This document shows, piece by piece, positions 49,348 to 61,631 of a stretch of 64,000 nucleotides of DNA. The notes under the pieces are model-generated. The model was not told where the DNA came from and ran no database searches. It saw nothing but the letters and a program-made list of their open reading frames with translations. Position numbers and translations under genes: made by a program. The stretch is from NCBI RefSeq assembly GCF_001625215.2, contig NC_030383.2, forward strand, positions 52,448,380 to 52,512,379. Direction: 5' to 3'. Origin of the DNA: Daucus carota subsp. sativus. Lineage: Eukaryota; Streptophyta; Magnoliopsida; Apiales; Apiaceae. Within the stretch, counting starts at the first letter, position 1, and each line of letters opens with the position of its first letter.

Positions 49348-52300
49348 CTTTTCCCCAATTCAAAACAATCCCCTTCATACAATTTACGACCTGTTCGAGA
49401 TTAAACCATAACTGAAAACACATCCGATTACATTTGAACATCTGAATAAACCATGATACAGTACAAACCTTTATGTTCCATCTCGATCAAGGATCTATCT
49501 AGCCGAGGTATCCTAATATTTTAACTACAATGTAGAAATAACGTCTATATACTATATAGGAACCGACTCAAAGCTGTATATGCTCAAAATGATACAGAGA
49601 ACTAATCATTTCTAGCCTATATGATAATAAATTTCATTTTATCTCGGAGTGAACCAAATTTGGTTCTCATTTGAACCTACACTACAAATAAGCGATCAGA
49701 AAACTAACTCTACAATAGTACCTAGATATGTTATCTTTATATTTGAACATGATATCTCCTTCTAATATTATGTATGAGGTCTGCATATGTTACCTGATTG
49801 TTAGTATTTTGTTATAATCCGAAAACAATTTGCAGACTAATACCTTCTCAAAAAGCTCATATGATGAGTTAAATTCCTGCTCAGATCAGCACAACCAAAT
49901 TGCCATTATCAAGAATTTAGGGCATGTCGTCACCAAGCTTAGTTTCAGCAGCCATGAAAAGCAAATGTTGTTAAGCTAATATTGCAAGTTGCTGTGCAGA
50001 AAAATGGCTACACTCTACTGGATAGCATAAAATCAAAATGAATATTGCAATGACAACACTAAAAAACCTACCATTGTAAATTGGCAAGCATATTATGTCA
50101 CTGGTCAGTGGTCACCTATTTTTGACAAAATATTTTACTATTTATGGGTCATCTACTTATACTTGACAAAATAATTTAATTATAATTAAAATGCATAAAC
50201 AAACATAACCCGGGCTTGTCAAGCCTGATCAGATTCAACGGCCAAGTATTGTATTCAAACAACTTTAAACGCATGTATTAAAACAACTCTAAACAGAGTA
50301 TACCAAGGGAGCAAGTAATAACTTCTCAAAAAGACTCACATTCTTTAAACAATTTGCAGACTGATCTATATTGTAGATATTTATATTTAGTCCAAGACCA
50401 ATCAATAAATAAAAAGGCAGTGATTTATGAGTCTGTAAAACGAAGAAAAAGTAAAATATGCTAATGCACAATAGAAAACACAGCCAAATCAAATATAGAA
50501 ATGATACAGGGCATTTAATAAAACCCTTAGAAAACATCACTCAAGACATAATCTAATTTTTAAGATTCATAGTGGCAAAAACAATATCCCCTTCGGCGGC
50601 TTTAAGATATATATTTGGAAGAGCTGTATATAGAGAGTTCTTGTTTCTTGAAGTACACAAAATGGTACCTGGTGTGAAAAATGTAGCATCTCTCTCCTTG
50701 GAATCCTTTTGATGGCATCTCAATTTGAGTTTCTGTGATATACTGTTCTAAAATGACGTAAATTAATCAAATAAGCTAAATTTTCCATTTATCATTTGCA
50801 CACCATGTCGATTGTAGTGAAAGAATTCCTGTTCATAAAAAACATTTGACAAATTAGTGAAACAACATAAAATTCAATATTCCAGACATATATAGACTAC
50901 TCAGTTGTCACCACTCAATTGCCTCCGCAAAGGAGTAATTTGGTCGTTTTTTCAAGTCACTTCAAAAAATCTTAAAATCTGCAGAACACATATAAAAGTC
51001 AATGATATATGTGCTTTACATAAAATACATGAACACGTACCAAAGACACAAATTGAAAATTGGCTAACCACAAATGCCGAATATCATTAGCGTAGAAGAA
51101 TGAATGTTGGCACTTGACGCGCTCAGTTACACGTCTGAACTGAAAAAAACACCGAACTAAATTCTCTCTCTCTTTTTTTATTTCTTTAGTTTATCACAAT
51201 AAAGTTAAGCAGTTTCTCATGATAAAGTGTGGGGGGGGGGGGAGAACAGGGTGACAGAACAGTGACCTCCTGTGGCGGAGAAGATCAGCCATGTGGGTAG
51301 CTAACCTGATGGGAAAATGATTCAGCTAATGGCTCATATTTAATATACAAAATCAACTTGTACATATATAAGAACTTGCCCCAACAATATGAATAATAAG
51401 AATTCATTTTAGTTTAAGAAGTCTCGTGTACCTGCTTTCCGACCATCACTTTCTTTAGTTTCCACACACCATTTAAAACATCCACTGCACCAAAAAAAAT
51501 TAGTAACCGGTTAAGAAGAATGCCATAGGCAGCTCCCATACCTATAAAATCAATGAAACTCATCAAAATCAAATAATAGATATGCTGCTTGAGAGATGTA
51601 ATAAACAGGCACGCCATATATTATGGTAGTAGGTAAAGGTTATTAACATCTCTATGTGCATCCTTTATAAAGATCTTGAACATACTTCCTTGCAACTTGA
51701 GATATCGCATCACAAAATAAACGTTTCATATAGAGCAGGGTAGAAGTTTCACTACTGTATCTTAATCATGGAGCTTACACATGCTGACACATAACTGCAG
51801 GTAATTATAGAACACAAACACCCTTCACGAATGCTCCTCCAGCCTATAAATCAGAGTGCATAAAGAACTCTTTCCAGATCATTTTTATATACAGCGAAGG
51901 TAAGTTAAAGCTCGTCTAAGATGAAGGAACAGGTTTACTAATGTTGACAATGAAAAGAAGACTATGCTAAAAACTCTGTTAGCTCTAATTTTCTAAATAC
52001 AGAACATACAATCAATGACAAAAGAAGTACTCAGGATAGCAGTCTAAACTGCTTACCTAATAAATAGTCATTTCTTGAAAATTAAGAGTGAAAATTCATA
52101 CACCTGGTGGTCATGTAGTAGTATATAATATTGAGTAGATAATAACAATATACATGCGAAACCCATGCAGGAGGTAGCTAGCCAGTGATGCTTGCCTCTG
52201 CGGGTGTTTTAATTTCGCAAAGGATACAGATTCAATTCAGAATAGTGCATATATAAAAAATAGAGGAGGAGTGACATGAAAACGTGCTGGGGAGAGAAAT

Positions 52301-52790
52301 GCAGGATGCAAGGGACTACATAATACATATGCAGGACAGCCTGCGTATCTTAAACTAACTGCTAGGCCTAGCCTCAGCTCCGCTATATGATGCGATACCA
52401 ACAATAGTACTCAGTTCACACACATATATATTTTTATACATGCAATATGATCTGAAGCATTTGGTTTGTTGTAGGCTTGTAGCTATAATATTAATGGTGG
52501 GTAGCCTTAAAGATATTAAGTCCAATTCATAAACATGGTGTATCGAAAATAATTTTTCTTTTCTTTATATATTTCTCTTTTTCATACGGTTTACTTAAGT
52601 AATGGCTGCAACTTAAAGCTTATGTATCTGACCTCATGTCCTACTATGACGTCACTGAGTCTCTAGATTATAGATGAGGCTTTGACAATCAACGAATCTT
52701 TAAGCAAATCGCACCCCCAATGAATAAAGATGGTAGTATGTAAAAAATATTATTTCATTTACACATAAAAACCTACCCAAACACACATAC

Positions 52791-52939
52791 CTGTTGCAAT
52801 TGAATGCTTGAAAATCTTCTCAATCTCACATTCTTAAAATTTTCATTTATCACTTCAAGGAAAGATGTTGAAATTGCCTTCCTACCTGCTGCATTCCATG
52901 GATATAAGCGCTTTGGATAATCTTTAAATTCTGGTATAT
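52791..52939 (-). pseudogene. Exon-like fragment, unidentified
   Basis: Between AG (52940) and a good donor GTATGTG (52790) the minus strand reads IPEFKDYPKRLYPWNAAGRK and on to FSSIQLQQ without stop, about 49 codons. No family recognised. Confidence 0.4.
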
Positions 52940-53981
52940 CTTTCTATCTAGGCATATGTTATAAGGTGGCTTCCATTAACAATCTACGGGAAAGTAACTT
53001 CAAGGCTTGACACAATGACAGATCCTGCTTCTCCCAGCATTGTCCTATCGAAATTTTCTGTTCCCCGTTTTCTTGGGTCAATCAGGTATCACATGATATT
53101 ACTAATGAGAATATGTATTGGAACATTTAGACCAGGACTACACTGGAGTGCAATTTACCAAACACCAAACTCAACTGCTACCAAACTTCTTATCTTTCTT
53201 CCGGTTCATAAAAAGTTTTGCAACATCATATTACGTATGGAGTTAAAAATCCGTTATGACTTGCTTCTTAAATTCACAAATTATAACGTGAAAAGTTCTT
53301 TTTATTTTCAGTTTAAGAACTTAAACTGGTGGTAATCATTCACGATGATCCTTGATGTCGCATTAGCCTACATATTAATTACAAAAAAGATAAAAGCAAA
53401 AACAAAAACAAAAAACAAATCAGATCATCTATGTACCGTCTTTTAGAAATCAGATTCATTTGCGTAACTACACGTCGACAATGTGACATGAAATTGATTT
53501 CTATATAGAGATTTATAGCAAGAAAGACTTTCTTAAGCTTCTTTTCTTCTAACAAATGGTTGTTCTCATCCTGTCATGATACATGACGATAAACAAATAT
53601 ATATGAGATCTAAAAGCTTAAGAAAGCTCAGCATAGTCAAATTATCATATCAAGTATCTCGTACCAGAGACAGCAGTACGGTAAAGTAAAGAATAGTTAA
53701 TAGTTCCATGACCAAACAAAGTGTTAACTACAATGAGACCACCAATATACAAAATGGAATAATTTTCTTTTAACTCCTCATGAAACCAGACTAACAAATG
53801 ATAGATGGAAATACATATGTCTAACCATAGGCAGACTATAAAAGAACACAGATCAAGGAGGAAAATATTAACATAAAAAAGCTGAAAAACACAAACTGCA
53901 CAACACAGGAAAATCCAACTCCCAGAGAACAGGTTACGATCAAATACCTAATCATTCGAGCAAATAGATTGATAGAGTATT

Positions 53982-54150
53982 AAAGGGGAGGGAGGGAGGG
54001 AGGGAGAGAAAGAAGCTGACCCGTAAATTCGACGCTTGTTTATATCAATTGAGAGACAAAACTTCTAGACAAAGCTTCTGATGGTTTAAAGGGAAAGAGC
54101 CAGAGAGGGAGGTAGGGAGAGAGAGGGGGAAAGAGAGAGAGACAGAGAGG
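53982..54150. repeat. GA-rich low-complexity tracts
   Basis: GGGA repeats at 53985-54010 and GA repeats at 54093-54150. GACAAAGCTTCTGATGG occurs twice (54070 and 54163), a short local duplication. Confidence 0.85.
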
Positions 54151-54633
54151 CGCTTGTCTATAGACAAAGCTTCTGATGGCGAACCAATGCTTTGTTCCTG
54201 TTGCTGTGTCCATCTCAGTTGGGAGAGAGAGTCCTAATAGGTGTTCGGAGTGAGAGTCCTGGCAGTAGACAGTTTTTAAACATCAGTATAGTGGAGAGAT
54301 GAAACCAAAAAAGTGTGACGAAACGAAAAAACAAGAACAAAAAGTGGGACTACAAATTATACCCATGTTGGCTTATTATAGTATAGTATAGATTTCTTTT
54401 TCTAAAAAAATAATCAAAATACAATTTCAAATTTTATTTTAAGATCACGAGGGTTTCCCTTTTTTCCTTGAATTCGCCCCCGTTTGATATACACACAAAC
54501 ACACTTTACACACAAACACAGTGCACATCTCCTTCATCATTTCAGAAGAAAAACGGAATTTCGCGTTAAGTTTTGATTAAAAATGAAAACACAATTTTTA
54601 ATTGTGTTTTAAAATAACTGTGTGAATCTTATA

Positions 54634-55222
54634 TTCTTTCTGTTCCAACCATTTTTTTACGATTTCTTCTTGGATATCTCATTCAATTTTTTACATTTCA
54701 AAACTTAATAAAAATAATCAATGAGTCCCACTATTTTCTCAATTTTCTTCCTTTTTACACAATTTTTACTTCACTATCTTCCCCTTATACATTAAAAGTA
54801 ATTGGATCCTATCACTTCACCCACTTTTCTTTCTCTTTCCTGCTACTTTGTACTCCCTCTATTTTGTTTTATTGGTCGTTTAAGATTTTTCACACATATT
54901 AAGAAAGTCCATTATTACATCAAAAAAATATTTATCCCTTCTTTTTCATCTTTGCGCTCATTTAATGTCTCTTCTACTTCTTTCTTCTCTTGACTCATGG
55001 TATTAAATAAGGTAATAAAATTCATTAGACAACCCAACTATTTTTTTTAGGAACAACCCAACTATTTTTGAAAAGAGATAATGACAAAAAGGTGAGACAA
55101 AAAAGAGAGAATGATCTATATTTATGAACTACAATTTCTAAAATGACCTATAAAACAAAACAGATGGAGTACATATTTCTTAACATCCTTCCCAAACCAA
55201 ACGTAAAGTGGGACGGTAGGAG
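54634..55222. mobile_element. Stowaway MITE interrupted by a second Stowaway
   Basis: The outer element is collinear with the MITE at 20037-20317. It has decayed termini (TTCTTTCTGTTCC and GGGACGGTAGGAG) and TA at 54632-54633 and 55223-55224. It is split at a TA by the inner element at 54853-55169. Confidence 0.85.
54853..55169. mobile_element. Inner Stowaway-type MITE
   Basis: 317 bp. Termini CTCCCTCTATTTTGTTTTAT and its near complement (CTCCATCTGTTTTGTTTTAT on the other strand). TA duplicated at 54851-54852 and 55170-55171. Removing it restores TTTGTACATATTTC, matching the uninterrupted copy at 20 kb (TTTTATACATATTTC). Confidence 0.92.
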
Positions 55223-55224
55223 TA

Positions 55225-55599
55225 ACATTTAGCGTAGTATTAAGACCCTGCTCCCGAATTTTTTTAAGAGAGAAAGCAAGTGAATGCTTTCATCTCACTT
55301 TTGAAGTGAAAGTATGCTCATCCACTTTCACTTTTTTTTTTTTGAATAAAGCTCATCCACTTTCACTTGCTTTTTTATTTTAAAAAACTCGGAAGCATAA
55401 ATATCAATAAAAATTATAAAATTTTACTTCATTTTGTTTTTCTCCCTGATTTTAACTCGGGAGCCGACCGTAAAATAGTTGGATTGTTTTTTTAACAAAC
55501 TTCAGGAGCCCCTCTGTGCTGATTGAATTGAGAAAAGAAGTAGAGAAAAACAGGGATTGCTTCAGGAACCCTAAATAAAGAAAAATCGGTCAGTTAGAA
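55225..55599 (+). promoter_or_regulatory. Upstream region of the Trm112-like gene
   Basis: Contains CACTTTCACTT-type repeats at 55310-55375 and the short leader. No clear TATA box. Confidence 0.35.
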
Positions 55600-56234
55600 A
55601 TGGTGAGAGGAAGTGAAATTCTTTCAAAAACCGGTATCAGCAAGACACTTGTTGAAATCATGGTCTGCCCTCTTTCTAAACAACCATTAAGGTCAGTTTG
55701 TTTACTTCCAGTTTTTACATAATTTTCTCGAATTTCAAAGATTGTAGTTTGGGTTTGTTTTGTTGTAGTAGGTTCTGTCAGAAATCAAATTCACTCATCA
55801 GTGATGCTATTGGTGTGTCTTATCCTGTGAGTTCTTTTCTGCCTGCCTTTAATTGCAATACATGCGTTAAACAAATGATTTACTATGTATGATATGCAAA
55901 TCTGTTTTTGATACAGATTTATTTGTGAGTCTTTTCTAGTTCGGATGAAGTTTGTTACAAGTAATCTGCTACATTGAGAATGTTGTTATATAGAAACAGT
56001 GCCTACAGTACCATAATTTCGACACATGACCCGAAAAAACCATGTTTACAAATATATGCAAAGATTTTTTTGGTGGTTTTCTGTTATTATTGAAATTTTC
56101 TTTATTCATTTGTATGATAGATAGTGGACGGGATTCCACATCTGGTGCCTCATGATGGTAAGATGATTGATTCAGATACTGCAACTGTGCCCAATGATTC
56201 TGTGGATTCATCTGACTCTAAAAAGGATAGTTGA
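55600..56234 (+). CDS. Trm112/PREY-like small protein (UPF0434 family)
   Basis: Three exons: 55600-55691, 55772-55826 and 56121-56234. They are GT-AG with matching phases and encode 86 aa. The N-terminus is MVRGSEILSKTGISKTLVEI, then the family signature VCPLSKQPLR, FCQKSNSLISDAIGVSYPIV and DGIPHLVP, followed by an acidic/Ser-rich tail ending SDSKKDS. This pattern is the Trm112p-like domain. The human relative PREY (PYURF) binds and stabilises methyltransferases including coenzyme Q COQ5 in mitochondria; plant members are little studied. One Cys of the usual zinc-type pairs is present (VCP), as in the PREY branch, so metal binding is doubtful. The gene looks intact. Confidence 0.92.
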
Positions 56235-57884
56235 AGAGTGTGCTACTAAAATAATGTGCTCATATATAGAAGATGGAGCCCTCTTATTCCGAGTTTTTAG
56301 ATTGCAGAAGACGCATGTGACGGTGAGAACTAATATATGTATGCTCATAGTTTTTACTGACAGTCTAGAGCTTATTGATTATTACCATGGTGAATGAACC
56401 AGAACTTCTTCTGCTGCTGAATATATAGATTTTTGACAGAATGCGTGTGCTGTATTGTGGTTAGGGTTCGAGATTCAGCTCTTTTATTTTGATTGTTCTT
56501 TTTGCTTATGTAAAACTTGCTGCTGAGATGAACATGATTATGAGTAGCTTTTTCTTAGCTTCCCTACTGTGTAAAGTTCTTCCGATTTACCTATAATTCA
56601 TTTTAATCTCAAATTCCTTTGAGGGAAGTAGTAGCATATTTATCGTGAATAAGTAGTATCTGTTAAGAAATCTTACTATGGCATATGCTGTCTGGAGCAA
56701 GTTATATGCTTTTGGGCTTTAGCTGTGGATTGAGTTACATTACATTCTCTAGAATATTCTTGCAATTTAGTCTGTGCTTTATTTTTCACTCATTAGGATC
56801 GGAAATTTATGTTCAGAATAAAGGATGCATAAAACTATAAAGGGTTTCTCAGTGATCTGATAATACTAGACTACATGCGTAGTAAATTAATTGGATGGGT
56901 TGCTGTCCATGTTTATCTATACGCAGTGGCTTTGCAGATTTCCACTAGGCTAAATTACAGCCACTGCTGCAGTTCCTCATTCTTCAATATTCAATATCCT
57001 AATGTTGACCAGAGTAATCTAATCATCATAGATGGAGCAGAATATTAGTAGTGAATCTTGAAGGTGTTCGGTTGATTTGTAGATACAGCAAACACCTCTA
57101 GCAAAGCAGGACTCCTGATTACAATTACTTGACAAGGATATGTGTGAGGTGTTTTTTCATCAAAATTTACAAGTTCTAGTTGTATAATAAGGTCACTGTC
57201 AAAAACGAGTTGTTATAGGCGCAATCGAGTTACTTCACGAATTTCTTGACAAATGGCTAGAAACTTGTAAAACTAGGAATATTATTCTCTCAATCAACAG
57301 CCTATAGCAGCAATATAGCTAGGAAGCTGCTTCAGGATATTAATTTTAACATATCTTAGTTGTATTGAATTAGCGTGCTAGTTTTTTTTGACAATTTAGG
57401 CTTAGTTTCTAAAACAACCTGTTTTCCACTAGTCAGTTTGGCCCTGAAGGTTATTATTAGGAAAGGAAGCACTAGCCTAAAAGAAATTAAGATCTTGATT
57501 AGCACTGATTTTTTGTAGTTCAAGGTTGTTCAAGTGCTTCTCTGAACAACTTGAAAGAGTGTGTATCACTCTATTGAAAATGATTAGTGAGTAAAGAACC
57601 AACATAATGTTAAGTTGTCCTAAACTTTAATTAGTTATAAGAAACCATGCATCCTAAAGCTAATTAAGTTGTCCCCTGACTGTTTCCCTTTCCCAAGTGT
57701 ATGATTTTAGATAGGGTAAAAAAGATGGAATACCAGTAATAATTAAAATTAAAGAAAAAAGAACAACAGTTGGAAATTACATTGATTCCTTGCTAATATT
57801 TCTCATAAAACATGGGAAGCATTTATGTGCATGTCTGCAGTCACATTAACCAGTAGTAATCGCGGTCGACAAGTTATGAACTTG
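56235..57884. other. Convergent 3' intergenic region
   Basis: It lies between the 3' ends of the Trm112-like and FD-like genes and holds their 3' UTRs. No further gene or element recognised. Confidence 0.45.
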
Positions 57885-58570
57885 TCAAAATGGACAACTT
57901 GCTGAGCGTTTTAGAGTGTGCTTCTTTAGAGCTTGAGCTGCCTCATGTAACTGCAGATAATATGTATTGTTAACAACAATGTGAATTTTATAGCTGAGTA
58001 GTGAGGAAAGGACAAAATGGGGTCTGGGAGTGCCTGTTGCTTCATTTTTAGCTTGGCATTTTCAGCTTTTAAGGTTTGGAGTTGCTGTACCAGCTGAGCT
58101 GTATATGCCTGTACATTTCACAAAAATGCGAAAAACAAAAGGATTGTATACATGAGGAAGAAAGCTAAGAGTGATTGTTTCAGGAAAAGCACCTGTTTTC
58201 GATCCCTTGAGCGAGCAGCGGACTCCCGGTTCTTGATCAGACGCTGGTTACAGCGATGAGTTGGGGAGGAACTGGAAATGTTGTTTTGATCATCATTTTC
58301 ACGAGATATTGAAAATCTTTTCCTCCTCGCACTACTACCACTACTCTGCATGCACAATTCCAGCGTCATTGGTTGATGACATGATGATGATGAAAATGAG
58401 TTTGGTTGTGGTGTCAACAACACAACATTGTTAGATGCAGGGAGCAAGACAGGGTTGAGGTTGTAGTTGGGATTCAGAAAGGCTGATTCTTGGAGCTTCA
58501 CACCATCAAAAGTATTGTTTGGATTTCCAAGAGAGGAGAGATTAGGAATGTCCTTCCAAATTTCTTCCAT
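57885..58570 (-). CDS. FD: FD-like group A bZIP transcription factor
   Basis: FD proteins bind florigen (FT) through 14-3-3 proteins at the shoot apex and activate floral identity genes. Three coding exons on the minus strand: 58570-58193, 58108-58034 and 57950-57885, giving 172 aa. The N-terminus is MEEIWKDIPNLSSLGN. The basic region is LIKNRESAARSRDRKQ (N-x7-R present), then AYTAQLVQQLQTLKAENAKL as leucine zipper. The C-terminus LKRSASCPF is the 14-3-3/phosphorylation (SAP) motif, with Cys where Ala is usual. The exon 1 donor is GT. The exon 2 donor is GC (CAG/GCACTC), which is the only site that keeps phase and joins to the conserved tail. Reading on without splicing gives a different tail that lacks the SAP motif. 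A hAT element sits 24 bp upstream of the ATG. Confidence 0.9.
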
Positions 58571-58594
58571 CTTTTCAGATACTACAAGAAGAAT

Positions 58595-60043
58595 CAGGGG
58601 CGGATCTAGGATCTAATCTTAGAGGGGACACCAAATTATTTTCTTAACTCATAAGTCATAACAGATTGATAAATGTACCTGCATGCTATAGTCAAGAACC
58701 AGCAAGGCAGCAACCACAGTCTCACAAGTCACAGCCAAGCCAAAAGTATAGTATTTTGCGACAAAAATGAGTGTCTGCCAACAACTCTTGCCCCTGAAAT
58801 CTCACACATAAGCACTCTTAGCATTAATTAAATAAAAATTACATAGCTATACACATATATACTGAAACATACTAGAGAGTAGACATGTTTATTAAAACCT
58901 GGCCTGGTATATACACAATTATAGGCAGATTCTCCTAGACTTCATTTTCTGAAATTGCTTGATTATATTTTCTGTTGAGATAGTCTCAAACATCTCTCTT
59001 TCGACATAAGTTACTAAACAATCATTCATCCACTCGTCTCCCATTCGGTTGCGCAACGTACTTTTGATGATTTTCATGGCTGAAAAAGATCTTTCAACCG
59101 TGGCAGTTGCAACTGGAAGGATCAATGACAGTTTTAATAGATAATAAACCAAAGGATATACAAGAGCCTTCTTTGTCTCGATCATTCTTTGTGAAAGATC
59201 ATTGATACTCTTCAATTCAGAAAAATCAGGATGGTCTCTCACATCCATGATGTAATTCTCAAGCTGATTATCAAGTAATAAGAGTTGCAGTGCCGAAAAA
59301 TCAGAAAGATAGAACTCTGCGAATTGAATTAACTTTTTTTTATCGAATACAGAAAAAGAATCAGATGGATTGAGGCAAGCCATACACAAAAGCAATTCTG
59401 TGTTCACTTCATTGAATCGACTATTTAACTCTCCCATTTGATCATCTATGATAGTATAAAATAAATCATTCTGAAAATGATGCAGATTTGTGAATTCTTG
59501 TACTCCACGTCTTGATCTTCCTCGAGTTACAAACACATCTTCCATATTTGGGATACTTACTGAATTCTTTTCACAAAAAACACATATTTCTTCAAGCAGA
59601 GATTGCCAACCATTATCCCTCGTGTGTTGAAATCTTCTTTTACATGATTTAACAAGATCCATGGCGTTTACAAGATCTTGATCTTTCCTCTGCAATGCTT
59701 GTGATAACTCGTTAGTGATCCCCAATACAGTCTTCATTAAATGCAATAAGAACACAAATTCATAATCTATTCATATGAATTAACTATTTCTTTGTTTTTA
59801 AATTATATCTATTCATATTTTTAATATAAATATATGTGTACAAATTACCTTTTAGTTCCTTATAATTTTATTAAACCACTGCAACTTACTTGAACTTTAA
59901 AGATTCGCGGGGACACCCCTAAATTTTCAAATTTTTTAGGGGGACACTTATATTTTTTTCCTGAAATCACGGCGGTAATTTTTTATTTTTTTTTAATTAG
60001 GGGGGACACGTGTCCCCCCGTGCCCTTTACTAGATCCCCCCTG
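58595..60043 (-). mobile_element. hAT element in the FD-like gene leader
   Basis: 1449 bp. Inverted termini CAGGGGCGGATCTAG and CAGGGGGGATCTAG (one-base difference in length). Perfect 8-bp target duplication AGAAGAAT at 58587-58594 and 60044-60051. It carries only the C-terminal part of a hAT transposase, so it is non-autonomous. Confidence 0.96.
58919..59755 (-). pseudogene. hAT transposase, C-terminal part
   Basis: A 278-codon open frame with LVNAMDLVKSCKRRFQHTRD, FYTIIDDQMGELNSRFNEVN and the hAT dimerisation domain VYPLVYYLLKLSLILPVATA, then TVERSFSAMKIIKSTLRNRM and CLVTYVEREMFE. This matches the plant group of zinc finger/hAT C-terminal proteins whose full length is about 700-800 aa. The zinc finger and the first catalytic residues are missing. 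The frame has no stops, so loss of the 5' part is fairly recent. Confidence 0.92.
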
Positions 60044-60051
60044 AGAAGAAT

Positions 60052-61631
60052 TGAGGTGTTGATACTTATATTTCGCCAAAAGGTCAAGCTCTGCTCTAAA
60101 CAGGATAACCTACTCCTAAAAACATTTTTCTAACTTAAAAGATAGTATCCCTTGATTTTTAAACAAAATTAAAAATCTTGAAATTTTTTTATTAATAAAG
60201 GGAACAATCAATCCTTTATTATAATACGGAGTCTACCATACTACAGTTAACAAGTCACCCTTAATCAATAATAACCTTCTATTATAAACCACATTACCCA
60301 GTTAACCAATCAGAATATAGATTTTATTTGATACCAATGAGAAACCCTCCTAAATTTTAGACTAATAATATTAATTCTTCAATTTAATCAACTCATTTTC
60401 ATTATTATAGCTCATCTAATTAAACTCTTTTTCATTATCTAATTAGGACTTAATAATAATATAATTAGATAATAGTAGAATTTCAAATTTATTACAATTA
60501 TTTTTAAATTTTATTTAATTCAATATAGATTATTTTAGAACCAATCAGGCCAAGCAATGATATCATTCTTCAAATGTCCTTTTATTAAATTTCATCCGGA
60601 TATTAACCATGTACAAAACTGATACAAGTTTTTAGTATATAATATAATTAAACCAACATTTTTTTATTAACTAATTATAAATCATCTAATTAGACTCTTT
60701 TTCATTATCTAATCAGAACTCATTTAATTAGTCAATAATAGAATTTCAGTTCGACTTTAAGTAATTCCCAAGATTGATATTGCAACATCGTGCCATATAT
60801 AAAAATAGGATATTATAACAAACTACAAATTACATATATGTTCAGCTATTTTAGTGAGTATAAATTTATGCAATTATATCAGGAAAATTATAAAATTAAT
60901 GTACTAAATAAGAAATTTAAAATATTATTAAAACTGAAACATTAGAAGTTTTAGTCAGTTTGTTAGTCGGTATTGGAACAATTTACGAGCTTTTCTTTAT
61001 TTATAACACATTTATAAAAAAAATTGATTATACATTTAAACATTTTCATTAAATACAATCTCTCTGACCTATTTATTTTTAAAGTTTTGATGGGTTTAAG
61101 TATTAGAAACTTATTTAATATGTTCAATAAAAACATATTAACTTAAATACCTCTATCAATCATTTAAAAGTAAATTTTAGTTAAAATATATATCATTAAA
61201 TATAAATATATTTTGAAACAAAACTAAATACTATAAATTATTTAATGTAAAAAACAGATGATAAACGAGTAGTAAAATAATTTCGGTATGAAGAAAAAGA
61301 TAGAGTTCAAAGGGCAAATTGGTCCTTGAAAAAAAAGGTGAAAAAGGGTATCTTGGACTTGGAGTAGGAGAAGGAAAGTATTGGGAAACGAAAAAGAGGA
61401 GGTGGAGAGGGTTTGGTATAATTTTACATTTAACATCAGTTTTGTCTCTCTTCCTCTCTGCTCCAGAGCGGCGATCGGATCCTTCTCCTGATCCGACCCA
61501 AATTCAATTTTTGATTCACATTATCATAATCTTCAACTAGTTGCAATTGTGTTGAAACACACAGTCGATCAACACAAGGAGGCTTAGCTTATCAATTAAT
61601 CTATCATCTTAATTATCAAACCCTAATTTCA
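60052..61631. other. Shared upstream region of FD-like and LARP1 genes
   Basis: Divergent promoters lie in AT-rich DNA. A diverged direct repeat (CATCTAATTA-ACTCTTTTTC, 60411-60485 and 60681-60750) is present. The LARP1 leader (about 61440-61631) has CTCTTCCTCTCTGCTCC, a pyrimidine-rich tract. No other gene seen. Confidence 0.5.

Larger units (their letters stand above)
45637..54392 (-). mobile_element. Helitron with captured gene fragments
   Basis: On the minus strand the 5' end at 54392 reads A followed by TCTATACTATACTATAATAA. The 3' end has hairpin CCCGTGC-TTC-GCACGGG, TTATAGG and CTAG (45640-45637), then host T. Both ends match the small complete Helitron at 36779-37107, and the host site is A/T as expected. 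The 8.8 kb interior lacks Rep/helicase motifs. It holds exon-like pieces in minus orientation, the clearest being exon 1 of an SR splicing factor. The alternative is two unrelated ends flanking ordinary DNA. Confidence 0.72.

Noticed and set aside
54012..54190. Tandem gene leader duplication near the right Helitron end
   Set aside because: Only a 17-bp repeat and low-complexity GA; not enough for a feature.
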